Positions 60,501-64,000 of a stretch of DNA of 64,000 nt are shown piece by piece. The stretch is from Anisakis pegreffii (taxonomy: Eukaryota > Nematoda > Chromadorea > Rhabditida > Anisakidae), in assembly GCA_035041965.1 (NCBI GenBank), contig JAPYMA010003011.1:1-64000 (forward strand), in the 5' to 3' direction. A program made the translations under genes and the position numbers. The notes beneath the pieces were generated by a model that was not told the origin of the DNA, did no database searches, and saw nothing but the letters and a program-made list of their open reading frames with translations. Within the stretch, counting starts at the first letter, position 1. Each line of letters opens with the position of its first letter.

Positions 60501-62230
60501 TGTTTTGAAACAGAACAAAGAGTATTCCTTCGAAGAGCTACCTTAATGTTGGCAAAGTTTTGTACGATGATGCCCATTCATTATGAGAATCATTTTAGCT
60601 CGTTGAAAATCCAAATAAGTTTTCTCACAACGTTTAGGCGGGAATTCTTCACAATTCGCGTAGAGCCAAAGATATCAGCCTTCAACAATTTGCCGAGTAC
60701 GGCTTGTGGAGACGATTACGACGAAAGTGATGAGAGTGCTTCGGAGGAGTCTCGAAAGACAATGGTACGTATGATGTGCTTACTGAAATCCACCAGTCTC
60801 ATGTTCCTCGCATTACATTTACCGCTTTACTTTGAGATGAACTTTCATTTTTTTGCTGTGCAGAAGTTCCAAACGATGCTGGCTTTCAAGACACTCGAAT
60901 ATGGAAATTAAATTGCCATGAATTCATTTTCACGATCCGTCGGCACTTCATTTATTGTCTGAACGGTTTGCATGTACCCGGTTCCTACGAAACTAAAAGT
61001 TCAATTACACTTCCATTTTTCCAGAAGTCATGGAACTTTGAAAGAAGTGCTTATAACAATGTTATTCGCTATTTCGAGCGTAGGACTGAGTTTGATTAAG
61101 ATAATTACTCTCCTTTAGCTTTCTTGAATCATTTGCAAACTCGTTTGTTTGGAGGAGTTGTTTTGAATAAGTGAATGATCACAGATAACAAGATAACAAT
61201 GAATGACATTAATTTTGAGACACCTAAAATACTGCGACGGTCTAAACGCCAGATTTTGAACGTTTTCAATGTTTTGGGTGTATGCATCGGCAGTTTTGCA
61301 CCAGCCGTTGCTGAGAAGTATCCCAAGAAGAAGGTTTACTTTGTGCTTAGAACTGCACGTGCGCCATCAGTCATAACCAGTGCAAGAAATGGAGGTTATA
61401 ATTTATTTTTCGAGCAATTTGCAGTAAAATTCAATTACCTCGATCAGATCATGCAAATAAGATAGTCTTGTTGATCGCTCACTATAACGTTTACGAACTG
61501 TAATTAGCACCGGAGCATGTCGAAAGTAGCATTTCAAAAAAATGAAGTGACCGTTGACTACTTCAGTGGTTACTGTGGAACTGGTAGCGGACGCTACGAT
61601 GTTTTTGGATGGTACGACGATACGAGTTGGTAATTTGCGGATAAACCTTTTGGTGGATCTATCGTTGAGGATAGCTGGTTATACGCTCTCTGGTACAGCT
61701 AACTTACGAACGTTGAATGTGACTGATACTGAAAAATCACTTAGAATACCAGAATACGCGTTGAACAGCTTTGTGAACATCGCTAAAAGAGCCGTCAATA
61801 AGGTGCTTATTGCGCATTTCTAAGAATATATTTCAGTTGAAGACCATTTCTGAACAGGATTCTCATTAATTCACTTTGAATGTTTACTTCCCCATAATGC
61901 ATACTGGCTTTGAGAGATGATGGTTCTAATTTTTATCTATGAGCTCTGCATCAAATTCAGTATTGCTCTTTGACCAGAAACAGTTCCAAATTTCGACTGA
62001 TGTTATTTGTTGTGTTCGTTTCGAATATACATTTTGTTCAGGATCTGAAGAGAATACTTGCAAAACAAATGATTCTACCGTTGCAGTCACTCCCAATACT
62101 AGGCACCTTATACAACGTTTCAATTGGTGTAACTGAATACGGTGTTTATCTTGCTACTGATTTAGAGTTGTCACTTTCTGCACTGGGCGGAATGCCTTTA
62201 GGTGATGAAGCTGCAGCATGTTATCCTTAA
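57505..62230 (+). CDS. BPI/LBP/CETP-fold lipid-binding protein, copy B (linker exons lost, start unclear)
   Basis: Paralogue of the gene at 47510. Eleven exons are in frame: 57505-57629, 57747-57930, 58428-58549, 58848-58929, 59335-59484, 59742-59921, 60258-60478, 60638-60764, 61220-61394, 61567-61802, 62042-62230, giving about 596 codons. The signal segment (WLLLLSFAII) and both barrel halves are retained, with the disulfide cysteines in VIECKAN and QICGMLSRIV and the same C-terminus (PLGDEAAACYP). The equivalents of copy A exons 7 and 8 (125 codons: proline-rich linker and CxxC-type motifs) are absent at DNA level. Phases still fit, so the protein remains readable. The leader that provides the ATG in copy A contains an in-frame TGA here, so the start must lie elsewhere or the gene is silent. 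No other lesion was seen. Confidence 0.8.
59156..59181. repeat. Small inverted repeat in intron 4 of copy B
   Basis: GAACTTCAATA and its exact reverse complement separated by four bases (approximate position). A second short hairpin with arms around ACCTACTTC lies about 60-90 bp upstream. Both are absent from copy A at the matching place. Confidence 0.7.
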
Positions 62231-63520
62231 ATTCAGCCATTTGTACGTGCTTACTGTTGTTTACCTTAACCAAATGTGCAAGCATTCTGCAACCAAAGCA
62301 ATGCTCCATTGGATTGCTGAGACCTTTGTCCAACAAAAAACAAGTTTGATTCAATTAGCCAATGAAATGAAAATCATCACGTACCAATATATTTCGACAG
62401 CAGTCTGGCAGCAAATTTTCATACGGAATATTCGGGACGCGGTTTTCAAAAATTTGATCAATAATTGATTGGATCATTTCTCATGTATACAAGACGCAAG
62501 GGATTTATTTGGAGCTGTTATTTGCAAAATACGTTTTCAGCCCTTTATTTACATCAAATGGTATTAGTGTAAGTCTCAGAAACACCGTTTTTGCACTGTA
62601 AAGATGCAGAATATTTGCCTACAGAAGGAGCAAATCCCGCTTTTAGGCGTTATGTTGATCAAGTATAAATGAACATACATTGTTGAATAATGATTATAAA
62701 ATAGAAGTATATTTGTTGTGCGCTTAATATTTATTGATTTAAATTATCGTGTCCTTGATGATTGCCTCTAGATCTGATGTGTGCTGTTGATTTTGAATTA
62801 AAATTTTCAATACTCATGATGTCAACTTGTGATGTGCCCGACAAACGATATACAAGCATGCGCATAACTACCGCATGTGTCTTCAACGATTTCGGTGTCA
62901 TTTTCAATGCGTAATCTCACGACACAATTGCGGAGAATTGAGATAACGCACAGCTGAGAATTGATAGGATTCTTTTTCATTCTTTCAGCAGCAAACATAT
63001 CACCCAAAATTGTGCAGAAACATTACAGTTGAAAATTGCCAATAGTCCTCAAAAATTGATGGATGAAGTTGAAGTTGGTCATTTTGACATATAACAAATT
63101 TTTAAATCAGAGAAAAAAGTGATCTATCGCATTGAACATCTGATAACGTTTACAGCACAGTGCAGAATTTTTCGTTGCAACGGGCATTGATACTCTGTTT
63201 CCATAGAGGCATTTATGAACACAACATAACAATTCAGATAAACAGTACAGTACATGGATGATAGAAAATGCAAAGTGAGAAGAAAATCAGTGAATCGAAG
63301 AATCGTATAAAAATCAGTGAATCGTATAAACTTCATACAAATTTAAAAAATGAAAGCAAAAACAATCAAAATCGTCTGACCCGCTGTCACAAGAAACAAT
63401 TTGAATGAAATGCAAACATTTGATAAAATCAACGCACATTTTATACACAATTTTTACCACTGCAAAGAGGTAAAGTTACAAGTTCAATTAGTCCTGAAAC
63501 TACTATTTGTTGCGTTTCAC
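62231..63520. other. 3' flank of BPI copy B
   Basis: Alignable to 53936-55050 with small indels. It begins with the identical 193-nt block. No gene is seen. Confidence 0.5.
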
Positions 63521-63539
63521 GATCCATATTTATAATAAA

Positions 63540-64000
63540 CTGCAGTCTGAAAAGTTTTCATCATTCGATTGCAAGGAGCGTTTGGTGATCGGTTAATGTC
63601 ATCGGATCGTGAAGGCAAACATCCTATTTGGTTGAGCGATACTCGTGAATGTTGAGCCATCATATTACTCAAAAATTCTATATACATCATTCCACTCTTG
63701 TTTTGTCCATTTTCCAGTTTTCTGAACGTTTCTATGCGAAGAATACCAAAGGAATTCATCATTTTTGTGACGTTCAGTCCAATTTTTCCCATAATCTGCC
63801 TGAATATAAGGAGCGATTGAGATTGGAGTACGATGAGGTATTATGTGGTAGCACTGGTGAATGCGAAAATTCGGTGGTTCCGTAAGAAAGAGCCTGTCAA
63901 ATGGGGAAGAAGGATGACAAACAACGTAACTGCATGGAAACTGATAAAGATGAAAACAAAAAGGCGATCGAATCGGAAGATTTCAAGGAAAAGTCAGTTC
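63540..64000 (+). pseudogene. Exons of the unidentified acidic protein (unit 2, runs off the window)
   Basis: Matches 55070-55540. The pieces LQGAFGDRLMSSDREG, then SERFYAKNTKGIHHF and LPEYKERLRLEYDE, are open in a single frame for longer than in unit 1. The acidic third exon appears shifted by one base relative to its splice site, so the unit 2 copy may be broken there. Truncated by the window end. Confidence 0.3.

Larger units (their letters stand above)
47150..64000. repeat. Tandem duplication of a unit of about 8 kb
   Basis: Unit 1 starts at about 47150 and runs to at least 55540; unit 2 starts at about 56575 and runs beyond the window end. Matching order: leader segment, 13-exon BPI-like gene, long 3' segment, and exons of an unidentified acidic protein. 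Position 64000 corresponds to about 55540 of unit 1. Between them, 55600-56570 has no match to unit 1. Introns match as well as exons, so the copying was at DNA level and not by retroposition. Differences: unit 2 lacks exons 7 and 8 of the BPI gene and carries a 560-bp insertion upstream; unit 1 has a larger intron 4. Confidence 0.9.

Overview
This is nuclear DNA of an animal, almost certainly a nematode. It is AT-rich, and its genes are split into many short exons by mostly 70-1000 nt introns with TTTCAG-like 3' splice sites. Three of its four best-supported gene types have clear nematode counterparts (gbf-1, wsp-1, a BPI/LBP-like family). I see no bacterial operon, CRISPR array, rRNA gene or intact tRNA gene.

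Layout. Positions 1-5600 hold no recognisable gene, only decayed direct repeats and one striking GC-rich mobile element (2465-2608) with perfect 15-bp inverted ends and an 8-bp target duplication. IMMP1 (mitochondrial inner membrane protease subunit 1) lies at about 6002-6737 (+). A complete 42-exon GBF1/gbf-1 gene (Sec7 Arf-GEF, 2255 codons in my model) spans 7982-25704 (+). A complete 11-exon WASP/wsp-1 gene (602 codons) spans 37513-28553 (-), with EVH1, basic, CRIB/GBD, proline-rich, WH2, central and acidic parts all visible. Inside one wsp-1 intron, on the opposite strand, is an unrecognised gene of at least three phase-compatible exons (30502-32294), and part of its last exon is also present as an inverted copy. 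Another wsp-1 intron carries a 1.2-kb hAT-type element with an 8-bp target duplication. A decayed hAT transposase gene lies at about 39927-40830.

From about 47.15 kb to the window end there is a tandem duplication of a unit of about 8 kb. Each unit has a BPI/LBP/CETP-fold lipid-binding protein gene (47510-53935 and 57505-62230, both +) followed by exons of an unidentified acidic protein. The second BPI gene has lost two linker exons and its start codon is unclear. Two blocks (80 and 193 nt) are identical between copies while neighbouring coding sequence has diverged, which suggests gene conversion.

How the genes relate: gbf-1 (Arf1 activation at the Golgi) and wsp-1 (Arp2/3 activation under Cdc42) are housekeeping cell-biology genes in converging orientation. 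The BPI-like pair is a young, evolving family. Exon coordinates are my own reading; all were checked for reading-frame continuity across each junction, but not against transcripts.
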